Of a stretch of DNA of 64,000 bases, positions 31,731-40,387 are shown piece by piece. The translations under genes were made by a program, and so were the position numbers. This stretch comes from DATBGO01 sp963695645 (GTDB taxonomy: Bacteria; Actinomycetota; Actinomycetes; Streptosporangiales; Streptosporangiaceae), in NCBI GenBank assembly GCA_963695645.1, contig CAVOHC010000017.1, forward strand, positions 124,001-188,000, given 5' to 3'. Under the pieces are notes generated by a model that was not told the DNA's origin, did no database searches, and was given only the letters and a program-made list of their open reading frames with translations. Within the stretch, counting starts at the first letter, position 1. Each line of letters starts with the position of its first letter.

Positions 31731-34025
31731 ATGAGCGAAGCAGGTCTGTCAGGAAAGCGCGGGCTGCGGGCAGTTCCCGTCTCGACGTCCAGCGCCGCCC
31801 CCGACGTGCTGATCGAGACCAAGCTCCATGCTCCTAGCCTGCGTAAGGAGTGGGTGAAGCGTCGTGAGCTCCTTCAGGTCATGGCGGGCACGGCCGTCAA
31901 GCTCGTCCTCGTTGACGCTCCTGCAGGCTTCGGGAAGACCACTCTCGTAGCGCAGTGGCGGGCTAGTCCGTCGGAGGACCGGCCGTTCGCCTGGATCTCG
32001 CTTGACGAAGGCGACGATGACCCAGGCAGGCTGTGGTGGCATGTCGTGCACGCCCTGCAGCGAGCCTGCCCTGACCTGGGTGCCGATGAGCTCTTCCGGG
32101 CTCTTCGGGTCCAGCGTCCCGACATCGCCGGAACGGTGCTCCCGATCCTGGTCAATGAGCTGGCCGCGCTCTCTGCGCCAGTTGTTGTCGTGCTGGACGA
32201 CTACCACCTTGTCAAGGACCGCAGCTGCCAGGATCAGCTGGCCTTCCTGCTTCTCCACCTCCCTGTATCCGCCGAGATCGTGCTGATCACGCGGACCGAT
32301 CCGGCGCTGCCGCTAGCACGGCTGCGGGCGGCGGGCGAGATGCTCGAGTTCCGGGCGCCCGAGCTGCGCTTCTCGGCTGCTGAGGCGGTCTCGCTCGTTC
32401 GTCACGTGGCTGCGGTCGAGCTCAGCGAGCCGGACCTGACAGATCTTGTCAACCGGACCGAGGGATGGCCCGCCGGGGTGTATCTTGCGGCGCTCTCATT
32501 GCGCGGTCACCCTGCACCGAGCGCCTTCATCCGCCAGTTCACCGGCGACAACCGGTTCATCGTCGACTTCCTGGCCGAGGAGGTGCTCAGCCGCCAGCCG
32601 GATGAACTGCGACAGTTTCTCGCCCGGACCGCAATTCTCGACCGCTTCTGTGCGCCGCTTTGCGACGCAGTTGCCGGGTCGGCCAACGCGGCGCAGACTA
32701 TCGCGATCCTGGAGCGGGAAAATCTCTTCGTCGTGCCACTTGACGAGAACCGGCACTGGTTCCGCTACCACCATCTCTTCGCTCAGGTGCTGCGCAGCGA
32801 GCTGGCCAGGACTGAGCCGGGCATCGTGCTCACCTTGCACGAGCGCGCGAGCGCCTGGCACCGGCAGTCAGGATCGGTGGACGAGGCGATCGGTCATGCA
32901 TTCACCGGAGGTGACGTCGCCGGGACCATCGACCTCATCGCGCATCACTGGTACACCTACGTCGATTCCGGCCAAGCGGCGACGGTCCGCGGCTGGATGC
33001 GCGCACTCGGGGATAGCGCGATAGCCGCCAGTCCGCTGGCCGCGCACTGCGCGGTGTGGGCCGCTGCGCTCGCTGGCGATCGGGAATCCGTAGCGCGCTG
33101 GCTCCCGATCGTAGCGGCGGACAAGCATGACGGGCCGCTTCCAGACGGCATGCGGTCGATGCAATTCTCGGCTGCTCTCCTGCAAGCTACCTTCGGGTTC
33201 GACGGGATCAGGCCGATGCGCGAGGCGGCGGCCGTGGCCGTTTCCCTGGAAAGCGAGCGGTCTTCACCCTGGTATGCGCTGGCACGCACCGCGTTCGCCG
33301 CTGCGCTCTACTTCTCTGGCACACTCGAGCCCGCGGCCGCGCAGGCGGAGGAGGCGTTGCTGGGCAATGCGTCCATTGCGGTGGTGCGCATGCTGGCCTT
33401 CGCCGTGATGTCGCTGATCGCGATCGAGGAAGGACGGCTCGCTCAGGCCGAGCAGCTCGCGCACTCGGCCCGCCAGATCCTGGCCCGCGATGAGGTCTCC
33501 CTCGGCGCCGCGCCGTTGAGCGCCATGGGCTACGCGGCTGCCGGGGCCGCCTACGCTGCGCAGGGGCGGCTGCAGGAGGCCCGCAGCGAGCTGGAGCACG
33601 CGCTCCGGCCGCGTCGCGGAATGCCAGGGATCAGCACCTGGCCCACTGTTGAGATCCTGCTCAGGCTCGCGCCTGTGCTGCTCGAGCTGGGGGATCGAAG
33701 CGGAGCCGCCGCGCATCTCAACGAGGTCAGGCAGCTGCTCGCGTCGTCGCCGGACGGGGCCGAGGCGCAGCGAGCCCGGCTGGAGCGCCTTGATCGGCTG
33801 ATGGCTGGCGGGTCACGAGCGGCTTCACCGGTGGACCCGCTGACCGACCGTGAGCTGGCTGTGCTGCGTCTGCTCCGGGGCACGCTCTCGCTCCGCGAGA
33901 TCGGGCACGAGCTGCACCTGTCGCAGAACACGATCAAGACCCACGCGCAGGCGATCTACCGGAAGCTCGGCGTTTCCACCCGGCCCGACGCCGTTGAGAA
34001 AGGCCGCGAGACCGGGCTCCTGTAG
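31731..34025 (+). CDS. MalT-type LuxR family ATP-dependent transcriptional regulator
   Basis: From ATG 31731 the protein has 764 residues. The layout matches LAL/MalT regulators: an N-terminal STAND NTPase with Walker A DAPAGFGKTTLVAQW and Walker B-like VVVVLDDYHLV; the winged-helix part with FIVDFLAEEVL and RYHHLFAQVLRSEL; a helical TPR-like sensor region (~450-690); and a C-terminal LuxR helix-turn-helix, LTDRELAVLRLL then SLREIGHELHLSQNTIKTH. GTG 31590 is an alternative start closer to the predicted promoter. It lies behind operator site 12, so it may be autoregulated and is a candidate regulator of the block. Confidence 0.85.
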   Translation: MSEAGLSGKRGLRAVPVSTSSAAPDVLIETKLHAPSLRKEWVKRRELLQVMAGTAVKLVLVDAPAGFGKTTLVAQWRASPSEDRPFAWISLDEGDDDPGRLWWHVVHALQRACPDLGADELFRALRVQRPDIAGTVLPILVNELAALSAPVVVVLDDYHLVKDRSCQDQLAFLLLHLPVSAEIVLITRTDPALPLARLRAAGEMLEFRAPELRFSAAEAVSLVRHVAAVELSEPDLTDLVNRTEGWPAGVYLAALSLRGHPAPSAFIRQFTGDNRFIVDFLAEEVLSRQPDELRQFLARTAILDRFCAPLCDAVAGSANAAQTIAILERENLFVVPLDENRHWFRYHHLFAQVLRSELARTEPGIVLTLHERASAWHRQSGSVDEAIGHAFTGGDVAGTIDLIAHHWYTYVDSGQAATVRGWMRALGDSAIAASPLAAHCAVWAAALAGDRESVARWLPIVAADKHDGPLPDGMRSMQFSAALLQATFGFDGIRPMREAAAVAVSLESERSSPWYALARTAFAAALYFSGTLEPAAAQAEEALLGNASIAVVRMLAFAVMSLIAIEEGRLAQAEQLAHSARQILARDEVSLGAAPLSAMGYAAAGAAYAAQGRLQEARSELEHALRPRRGMPGISTWPTVEILLRLAPVLLELGDRSGAAAHLNEVRQLLASSPDGAEAQRARLERLDRLMAGGSRAASPVDPLTDRELAVLRLLRGTLSLREIGHELHLSQNTIKTHAQAIYRKLGVSTRPDAVEKGRETGLL

Positions 34026-34095
34026 CGCTGGGCAGCTGCATCAGCGGCATCGGCCAACTCGCCCCGGTGCAGCAGATCGATGCAGCGGGGCCCGA

Positions 34096-36804
34096 TCAGA
34101 TCAGGTCGAGTTGCCTGGCCCGGCGTACCGCCTCGCCCCGGTGAGCCGCGGACAGCTTCCGGTAGATGCTCCTGAGGTGGGTCTTGACAGTGTTCACCGA
34201 GATGTACATCTCGGCAGCGATCTCGGCGGTGCTGAGCATCCCCGACAAGTGCTGGATAACCTCACGCTCGCGCTCGCTGAGGCGCTCCACGACGAGGGGT
34301 ATCGCCTCGCCCGTCACGAGCTGGCGGACCGGGACCACCGCGCCCGGGCGCACCGAATCGGCTTCGAGCAGGTGCCGGTAGGCATGGGCCAGGTCAGGAT
34401 CGCGCCGCAGCACCGGCCGGATCCAGGCCTGCTCCATTGCGAAAGGCAGCCGGATCTGCTCCTGCTTACCCTGCCGCAGCGCGTGCTCCAGCGATCGGCG
34501 CCCGCGTGCCTGCTGGCCGCCGGAGTAGCTGAGCCAGGCGTCGACCAGCCATCCTTCCAGGCTGATCTGGTCGCCTGGCTCGCCGGAGGCTGCCATGACG
34601 GTTGTCATTGCGGCCCTGGCAGCCTGATAGTCACCAGCGGTCAGCCACGCATGCGCCACCGCGATGGCGGCCTCGGGCGTGGCTCGCGGATCGGCGCGTC
34701 CGGCGGTATCAACCGCGGACTGGATGTCCCCCGCCGCGGCATGGGCTCGCGATTCAAGGAGCGTCAGCCTGTGTTCGAGCCAGCGCGGTGGCGACCAGCC
34801 CTGTCGCGCCCGGCCGGCCATCTCCGAAGCCGCCCCGGCCCGTCCTTCGGCCAGCCGGCTGCGCGCCGCGATAAGTCTGGCCACGGCGGTCATCAGCTTG
34901 TCCGGGCGCGCCCGCAGGGCGGCATCCGCCAGGACCAGCTGGTCATGCGACCGCTGGATCTCGTTGCGTTCCAGGTGCACGTATGCGAGTGCGACGCTGG
35001 CCGCCGCGGTGGGCTCGGCAATCCCGTCATCGCTGTTCTCGGCTGGGCCCGCTGCGTCGCCGGCCAGCTCCGCAGCTCCGCTCAGCCGCCCTCGCAGGGC
35101 CTCCACGAGCGCGAGATACCCGAGGCAGTCAGCTCGCTCGTAGGCGCTGTCCGCGACAGCGGCGGCGGCAAGGCCGGCTTCGAAGTTGGCAGCCGCCTCG
35201 TCGAGCTGGCCCGCCCACAGCTGCGCGGCTCCGCGGCCCGCCAGTACCTGCGCGCGGACCCTGGGATGCCGCGCGAGCAGCTCGTCGGGCATTTCTGCGA
35301 GCAAGGCCCCGGCGCGGTCGGCAGCGGCTGTGGCTGCATCGAGATCCCCGTTCTGGCGGCTCACGGCCAAGCGGAGCAGCGCAGCGGCCAGCCGGGCCGG
35401 GATTTCATCATCGGCGGGAAGATCATCGAGGGCGTTCTCCGCAGCGTCCAGCGATGTCACGCTCGGGTCGCCGATGGCACCGGACAGCTCTATGGCGGCG
35501 GCTACGAGCAATGGCTGCGGTTGCGTCCACGCCTGGTCAACTGGCATCTGGCGGAACTCGTCGGCCAGCAGCCTGCCGCCCAGCGGCTCGATGAGCTGGC
35601 CTACTGCGAACTCGTCCACCACCATCCGGGCCGCGAACTGCCAGTCACCCGAGGTCCCTGCGTGCCGCACGGCGTCGGCGAGCCACCCGCGCCGCAGGCA
35701 CCATCGGGCAGCCCGCCGGTGCAGCTCGGGCAGCCGACCGGGACATTCGCGCCGGAGTTTCAGGCGCAATACCGCGGCGAACAGCGGGTGATATCGATAC
35801 CACCCGTGCCCCAGCGGCCGGACGAACGCGTTCGTCTGGGCCAGGGCCGGCAGGTAATCCGGCGCTTGCTCATCATCGCCCAGCTCGCGGCCGATGTCGG
35901 CGTTTACGCGGTCGAGGATGCTCGTCCGAAGGAGGAAGTCCCTGACGGGCGCGGGCTGGGCATTCAGAACCTCGTCCACCAGGTAGCTGGTGACGGCGCC
36001 GTCCTCGGCATCGAACTCCTTAACGAATTGTTCAGGGTCGGGGTGCCCCTCCAGCGAGATCGCAGCTAGTCGCAGCCCGGCCGCCCAGCCCTCGGTCCGT
36101 CCGGTGAGGGACTCGAGTGCCGCCTCAGAAAGGGTGAGGCCGTGCTGCGCCATGAGCATGCTGGATTCGCCAAGGCTGAAGGCGAGATCGTCCGCCCGGA
36201 CCTCGGTCAGCTCTCCGTTGAGCCGGTATCGGTGCAGCGGCAGGAGCGGGTCCATCCGCGCGGAGACCACGAGATGCAGGCCCGGTTGGGCGTTCTTCAG
36301 CACATAGGCAAGCCCGTCCAGGGTGTCGGCGTCAGTTAGCAGATGGATGTCGTCGATGACCACCACGACGGGCGGATCCTGCGCTGCCAGTATCGATGCG
36401 AGCCGCAGCAGCACTACGTGGTCGACGGCAGTCCCGCGCGCCCCGGCTGATGAGACCCGGGGAACCGCGATGCCGGCTTGCCGCAATGCCGCCACGACGT
36501 AGGACCAGAAGACTCTCGGCCGGTTGTCGTGTTCGTCCAGGGTGACCCAGGCCAGAGTCCCAGGCTCGGTGTTGGTGGCGGCCCACAGCCTGATCGCCAT
36601 GGTCTTGCCGACGCCAGGCGGGCCGGTGACCGTCGTCAGCGGCCCCCGCGCGCCCTCGGCGATGAGCCTGTCGATGCGGGGGCGCGGGACCGCCCAGGCC
36701 GGCAGGCTCGGCACCACGATCTTCGAAAGCAGGACAGGATCCTCGGCACCAGTCGCATGTCCTCTGGAACGGCTGCCCGCTCGCAACTCGGCGCTGCTTA
36801 GCAT
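34096..36804 (-). CDS. MalT-type LuxR family ATP-dependent transcriptional regulator, second copy
   Basis: From ATG 36804 (AAGGGGG upstream) the protein has 902 residues with the same layout as its neighbour. The NTPase domain has TVTGPPGVGKTMAIRLW and VVVVIDDIHLLTDADTL, followed by YLVDEVLNAQPAPVRDFLLR and RYHPLFAAVLRLKLR. A long TPR-rich region (~400-830) precedes a C-terminal helix-turn-helix, LSEREREVIQHLSGMLSTAE then IAAEMYISVNTVKTHLRSIY. The two regulators converge (70 bp between stops) and are clearly divergent paralogues, so they may sense different ligands. Only a degenerate palindrome lies upstream. Confidence 0.87.
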   Translation of the reverse strand: MLSSAELRAGSRSRGHATGAEDPVLLSKIVVPSLPAWAVPRPRIDRLIAEGARGPLTTVTGPPGVGKTMAIRLWAATNTEPGTLAWVTLDEHDNRPRVFWSYVVAALRQAGIAVPRVSSAGARGTAVDHVVLLRLASILAAQDPPVVVVIDDIHLLTDADTLDGLAYVLKNAQPGLHLVVSARMDPLLPLHRYRLNGELTEVRADDLAFSLGESSMLMAQHGLTLSEAALESLTGRTEGWAAGLRLAAISLEGHPDPEQFVKEFDAEDGAVTSYLVDEVLNAQPAPVRDFLLRTSILDRVNADIGRELGDDEQAPDYLPALAQTNAFVRPLGHGWYRYHPLFAAVLRLKLRRECPGRLPELHRRAARWCLRRGWLADAVRHAGTSGDWQFAARMVVDEFAVGQLIEPLGGRLLADEFRQMPVDQAWTQPQPLLVAAAIELSGAIGDPSVTSLDAAENALDDLPADDEIPARLAAALLRLAVSRQNGDLDAATAAADRAGALLAEMPDELLARHPRVRAQVLAGRGAAQLWAGQLDEAAANFEAGLAAAAVADSAYERADCLGYLALVEALRGRLSGAAELAGDAAGPAENSDDGIAEPTAAASVALAYVHLERNEIQRSHDQLVLADAALRARPDKLMTAVARLIAARSRLAEGRAGAASEMAGRARQGWSPPRWLEHRLTLLESRAHAAAGDIQSAVDTAGRADPRATPEAAIAVAHAWLTAGDYQAARAAMTTVMAASGEPGDQISLEGWLVDAWLSYSGGQQARGRRSLEHALRQGKQEQIRLPFAMEQAWIRPVLRRDPDLAHAYRHLLEADSVRPGAVVPVRQLVTGEAIPLVVERLSEREREVIQHLSGMLSTAEIAAEMYISVNTVKTHLRSIYRKLSAAHRGEAVRRARQLDLI

Positions 36805-36955
36805 CGTGTCCCCCTTGCCGTCTGGCGGGCAATCGGTTGCCAGCCGTCGAACCGCCGTGCCGCCTGCTTGCGGCATCCCTCTTATGCGGGCGAGGAGCCT
36901 GGCGCGGGCTAGCCCGTCTGCACAAGTTTGTTCCTTAGATCAGGATGATCTGTCA

Positions 36956-36984
36956 TCACCCCGTGCAAAATCTCACCAGGGTGA
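36956..36984. promoter_or_regulatory. Degenerate operator-like half-sites
   Basis: TCACCC (36956-36961) and GGGTGA (36979-36984) are 17 bp apart, with an extra TCACC at 36973. They lie between the second LuxR gene and the small gene at 37048. Spacing differs from the N5 rule, so binding is doubtful. Confidence 0.3.
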
Positions 36985-37047
36985 CGAACTCATGAATTCA
37001 CCCGCCGTGCATGGGGTGCGCAGGGACGTGAGGAAGGACCGTGGAAT

Positions 37048-37320
37048 GTGGTCATTGCCCATCGCGAGGGGGCTGCGTTGCCACCGTCCTACTACGAAAT
37101 CCGCGTAGTCGGGGTACTCCCCCCCGAAGCCCTGCTCGACTTCGAGCGGCTCACCGCCTCGGTGGAGCCGGTCGAGACCGTCCTGCACGGCCCGCTGCGG
37201 GATCAGGCAGCCCTACAGGGGCTCCTCGCCAGGCTTGAGACGTTCGGCGTGCAGGTCATGGAAGTGCGCCGTCTGCATGACTCACATCCGCCCAAATGCG
37301 AAGATCATACGATCGACTGA
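37048..37320 (+). CDS. Small conserved-looking protein, unknown function
   Basis: The 90-residue protein from GTG 37048 contains YYEIRVVGVLPPEALLDFER and TVLHGPLRDQAALQGLLARL, then ETFGVQVMEVRRL. The regular beta-alpha pattern and good codon bias suggest a real alpha/beta domain. Comparable short proteins are, as I recall, common beside stress genes in actinobacteria, without known function. GGAAGGA lies about a dozen bases upstream. It is convergent with ndh, 117 bp away. Confidence 0.6.
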   Translation: MVIAHREGAALPPSYYEIRVVGVLPPEALLDFERLTASVEPVETVLHGPLRDQAALQGLLARLETFGVQVMEVRRLHDSHPPKCEDHTID

Positions 37321-37437
37321 TGGTCAGCTTGCCACGGAGTGACAGGTCGCCATGCCGCGCTGTACCGGCTGCGCCCCGAGGACTTCGGCGAGTTCCGGCG
37401 CGCGGACGGCCTGTCACCAGCGTGGCCGCTGAGCTAC

Positions 37438-38865
37438 CTACCCGGGGGCTGCCCGGGCCCCCCCGCCCGGCGGGCTACCGGGGGCCTGGGCGGGTGCGGC
37501 TGGCCCGTCTGCCAGGGCCTGCCGCGTTGCGGCGCCCATGTCGGGGCCGAGGGGAAGCGCGTAGACGTCGCGCATGGTCTCGATCTGCTGGGTGGTGAAG
37601 GTCCGCTCACGGCGGATATCACGGGTGAAGGCCAGCCACCAGGTGAGCAGGGCCCCGACGCGGTTGCGGTAGCCGGTCAGGAACGTGATGTGGATGAACA
37701 GCCAGATCCACCAGCCCAGAAAGCCATTGACCTTCAGCGGGCCCGCTGAGACGACTGCCCGGCCGCGGGAAATGTAGGCCGCCGAGCCGAGGTCACGGTA
37801 ACGGAACGGCTTCTCCTGCACATCTCCGGAGATCCGGTGCCGGATGCGGTTCCCGGCATAAAGCCCGGATTGCATCGCCACCTCGGCGACCCCCGGGAGC
37901 TTGTCCAGGCTCATCATGTCGCCGAGAACGGAGATCTCGGGATGGTTGAGGATCGTGAGGTTCTTTTCGACGAGGATGCGCCCGGCCCTGTCGCGCTTGG
38001 CGCCGGTGGCTGCCGCGAGGGCCTCGGCAACTGCAGGGGCCTCGACGCCGGCGGTCCACAGCACGGTGTTGGCGTCGTAGCGGGTCTGGTCCCCGGCGTG
38101 GTCGCGGACGAGCACATAGCCTTCGTCGACGTGGGTGACGATCGAGCCCATGTGCTGCTCGACGCCGAGCTTCTGCAGCGCCTTCCCGGCCTTCTGCGAC
38201 AGTTCCGGGCCGAATGAGGCCAGCGGTGCGCTGCCGCCGTCGAAGAGCAGCACCCGCGCGTCTTCCGGTTTGATGGTCCGGAACTCGGAGCGGAGGGTCT
38301 TGGTGGCGACTTCCCTGATCTGCCCCGCGAGTTCCACGCCGGTAGGGCCGGCGCCAACGAGGGCGAACGTCAGGTAGGCACGGCGCTCCTCCGGGGTCGG
38401 CGCCGTCTCCGCCATCTCGAACGCACCATACACGCGGCGCCGGATCGCGAGCGCATCGGAGATTGTCTTCATGCCCGGCGCCCAGGCGGCGAACTCGTCA
38501 TGGCCGAAGTACGACGACCGGACTCCGGCGGCAACGATGAGGTCGTCGTAGCCGTACTCGAGGAGATCGCCGCCGACCCTCCTGGCGATGACTCTCCGGC
38601 CATCGACATCAAAGTCGACGACCTCGGCCATCACGCAGTCGACGTTCTTGTATTTCCCGAGCAGGTCACGCAGCGGGCTGGCGATCTTACCCTCGGACAG
38701 GATGCCGGTGGCGCACTGGTAGAGCAGCGGCTGGAATACGTGGTGCTGTGAGCGGTCGATCAGGGTCACCGAGACGGGGCTGCGCTTCAGCCTGCGGACC
38801 GCGAACAGCCCGGCGAAGCCGCCGCCCACGATCACGACCCGGCGCCGCCCCGATTGGTCTGTCAT
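37438..38865 (-). CDS. ndh: Type II NADH dehydrogenase
   Basis: The 475-residue protein has an FAD-binding RRRVVIVGGGFAGLFAVRRL at the N-terminus, HHVFQPLLYQCATGIL, the NADH-binding FALVGAGPTGVELAGQI, and the second FAD motif with EISVLGDMMSLDKLPGVAEV. A C-terminal membrane-attachment region, GFLGWWIWLFIHITFLTGYR, is typical of NDH-2. It passes electrons from NADH to quinone without pumping protons, which suits respiration when the proton gradient must not build up. It lies 40 bp downstream of the G6PD gene on the same strand, so both are probably controlled by operator site 13. Confidence 0.92.
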   Translation of the reverse strand: MTDQSGRRRVVIVGGGFAGLFAVRRLKRSPVSVTLIDRSQHHVFQPLLYQCATGILSEGKIASPLRDLLGKYKNVDCVMAEVVDFDVDGRRVIARRVGGDLLEYGYDDLIVAAGVRSSYFGHDEFAAWAPGMKTISDALAIRRRVYGAFEMAETAPTPEERRAYLTFALVGAGPTGVELAGQIREVATKTLRSEFRTIKPEDARVLLFDGGSAPLASFGPELSQKAGKALQKLGVEQHMGSIVTHVDEGYVLVRDHAGDQTRYDANTVLWTAGVEAPAVAEALAAATGAKRDRAGRILVEKNLTILNHPEISVLGDMMSLDKLPGVAEVAMQSGLYAGNRIRHRISGDVQEKPFRYRDLGSAAYISRGRAVVSAGPLKVNGFLGWWIWLFIHITFLTGYRNRVGALLTWWLAFTRDIRRERTFTTQQIETMRDVYALPLGPDMGAATRQALADGPAAPAQAPGSPPGGGARAAPG

Positions 38866-38905
38866 TGGATGCTCCGGTCGCCCATTGGATGCTCCGGTCG
38901 CCGCT
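38866..38905. repeat. 20-bp tandem duplication between zwf and ndh
   Basis: CATTGGATGCTCCGGTCGCC occurs twice in tandem. It fills the whole gap between the zwf stop and the ndh start codon, so it sets the spacing of the ribosome-binding region of ndh. Confidence 0.85.
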
Positions 38906-40281
38906 CAGCCTGCCGGGTTGTGCCAGGTGTCGCCGCCGGCCAGCAGCCGGTCGGCTTCCTTCGGCCCCCAGCTGCCCCTGGCGTAGGGGTGCACGGGCGT
39001 GACGTCGCCGAGCACCGGGTCGACGACCCGCCACGCGGCCTCCACGGTGTCCTGGCGGGCGAACAGCCACCGGTCCCCGTCCAGCGCCGCGCCGATGAGC
39101 CGGTCATAGGGCCGCATGTCCGATCCGGGCTGCCCGGCGAACGCCAGGTCTTCGGGCTGCGGTTCCAGCCCGGCGCCGGGCTTCTTGCCGGCCAGCGTCA
39201 GGCCGACCGCGGTTTCCGGCCAGACCCGGAACCGCAGCGAGTTACGCACCGCGAACGGCTCGATCCCGAACACGTCATGTGGCGGGCGCTTGAACCGGAT
39301 GTCCACCTCGGTGGCCGTGACCGGCAGGCACTTGCCCGCCCGGATCACGATCGGCACGCCGGCCCAGCGCCAGGTGTCGGCGGCCAGCCGCACCGCGACG
39401 TAGGTCTCGGTGGTCGACTTCGGGTCCACGCCGTCCACCTGAAGGTAGCCGTCGTACTGGCCGCGGACGGTGTCGGCGGGGCTAAGCGGCCGCAGCGCGG
39501 CCACCACCCGCGACTTGGCGTCCCGCCATGATTCCAGGCCCGTCCCGTCCGGCGGGTCGGCCAGCACCGTGGCCAGCACCTGCAGCATATGGTTCTGGAC
39601 CACGTCCCTGATCGCGCCGGTCCGGTCATAGAACCGGCCGCGGTCGGAGACGTCGAAGGCCTCCGCCATCGTGATCTGGATCCGGTCCACGTAGGTCCGG
39701 TTGAGCAGCGGCTCGAGCACCGAGTTGGCGAACCGGACGAACAGCACGTTCTCCACCGGGTCAAACGCCAGCCAGTCATCGACTCGGAAGATCGCCTGTT
39801 CCGGGAAGTACTTGTGCATCGTGGCATTCAGCTGCCGCGAACCGGCCAGGTCATTGCCGAACGGTTTCTCCACCATCACCCGGGCGTCCTTGGTCCGGCC
39901 CGCCGACGCGATCCCCTCCGCGATCCGGCCGAACAGGACGGGCGGCACCTCCAGGTAGAACAGCACCCGCCTGCCGCCGCCGACGGCGTCCGACATCGCC
40001 TTATAGGTCGCGTCGTCACCGAGGTCCCCGTCCACGTACCGCAGCAGCCCCAGCATCTTCTGCGCGGCGGGGCTCTTGTCGTCCATGTGATTGAGCCGCA
40101 GCGACGCGGCCGCATAATCCCGGAACTGGTCCAGGCCCCAGCCGCTCTTCGCCACCCCGATCACCGGCACGTCCAGCACCCCGCGCTCGACCAGCCCCAC
40201 CAGCGCCGGGAACGTCTCCAGCTTCGCCAGGTCACCAGTAGCACCGAAGATCACCAGCGCGTCCACGCCGTCTTTCGCCAT
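38905..40281 (-). CDS. zwf: Glucose-6-phosphate dehydrogenase-like protein, divergent active site
   Basis: This 458-residue protein follows the G6PD fold: N-terminal LVIFGATGDLAK (NADP-binding GATGDLA), MVEKPFGNDLAGSRQLN, then VRFANSVLEPLLNR and VQNHMLQVLATV, which keeps the catalytic-base His (His231). The usual substrate motif RIDHYLGK is however RVDDWLAF (residues 166-173), so the phosphate-contacting His and the Lys are replaced by Asp and Phe. Activity on glucose 6-phosphate is therefore uncertain; a related sugar phosphate is possible. It is the first gene of a zwf-ndh operon, 59 bp from operator site 13. Confidence 0.82.
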   Translation of the reverse strand: MAKDGVDALVIFGATGDLAKLETFPALVGLVERGVLDVPVIGVAKSGWGLDQFRDYAAASLRLNHMDDKSPAAQKMLGLLRYVDGDLGDDATYKAMSDAVGGGRRVLFYLEVPPVLFGRIAEGIASAGRTKDARVMVEKPFGNDLAGSRQLNATMHKYFPEQAIFRVDDWLAFDPVENVLFVRFANSVLEPLLNRTYVDRIQITMAEAFDVSDRGRFYDRTGAIRDVVQNHMLQVLATVLADPPDGTGLESWRDAKSRVVAALRPLSPADTVRGQYDGYLQVDGVDPKSTTETYVAVRLAADTWRWAGVPIVIRAGKCLPVTATEVDIRFKRPPHDVFGIEPFAVRNSLRFRVWPETAVGLTLAGKKPGAGLEPQPEDLAFAGQPGSDMRPYDRLIGAALDGDRWLFARQDTVEAAWRVVDPVLGDVTPVHPYARGSWGPKEADRLLAGGDTWHNPAG

Positions 40282-40340
40282 GTCATTCCCCTGCCAATCG
40301 TGTGCTGTCTACCACGATCGCGGCCGAGCCAGCGGCCGCG

Positions 40341-40357
40341 CCACCCGCGACGGGTGA
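40341..40357 (-). promoter_or_regulatory. TCAYCC-N5-GGRTGA operator, site 13 (one mismatch)
   Basis: CCACCC-GCGAC-GGGTGA lies 59 bp before the zwf start codon. On the minus strand TGGTAG (40314-40309) is a fair -10, 26 bp after the site. Confidence 0.65.
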
Positions 40358-40387
40358 TGTGCGCCCCGGGACGGGACGATTCCTCGG

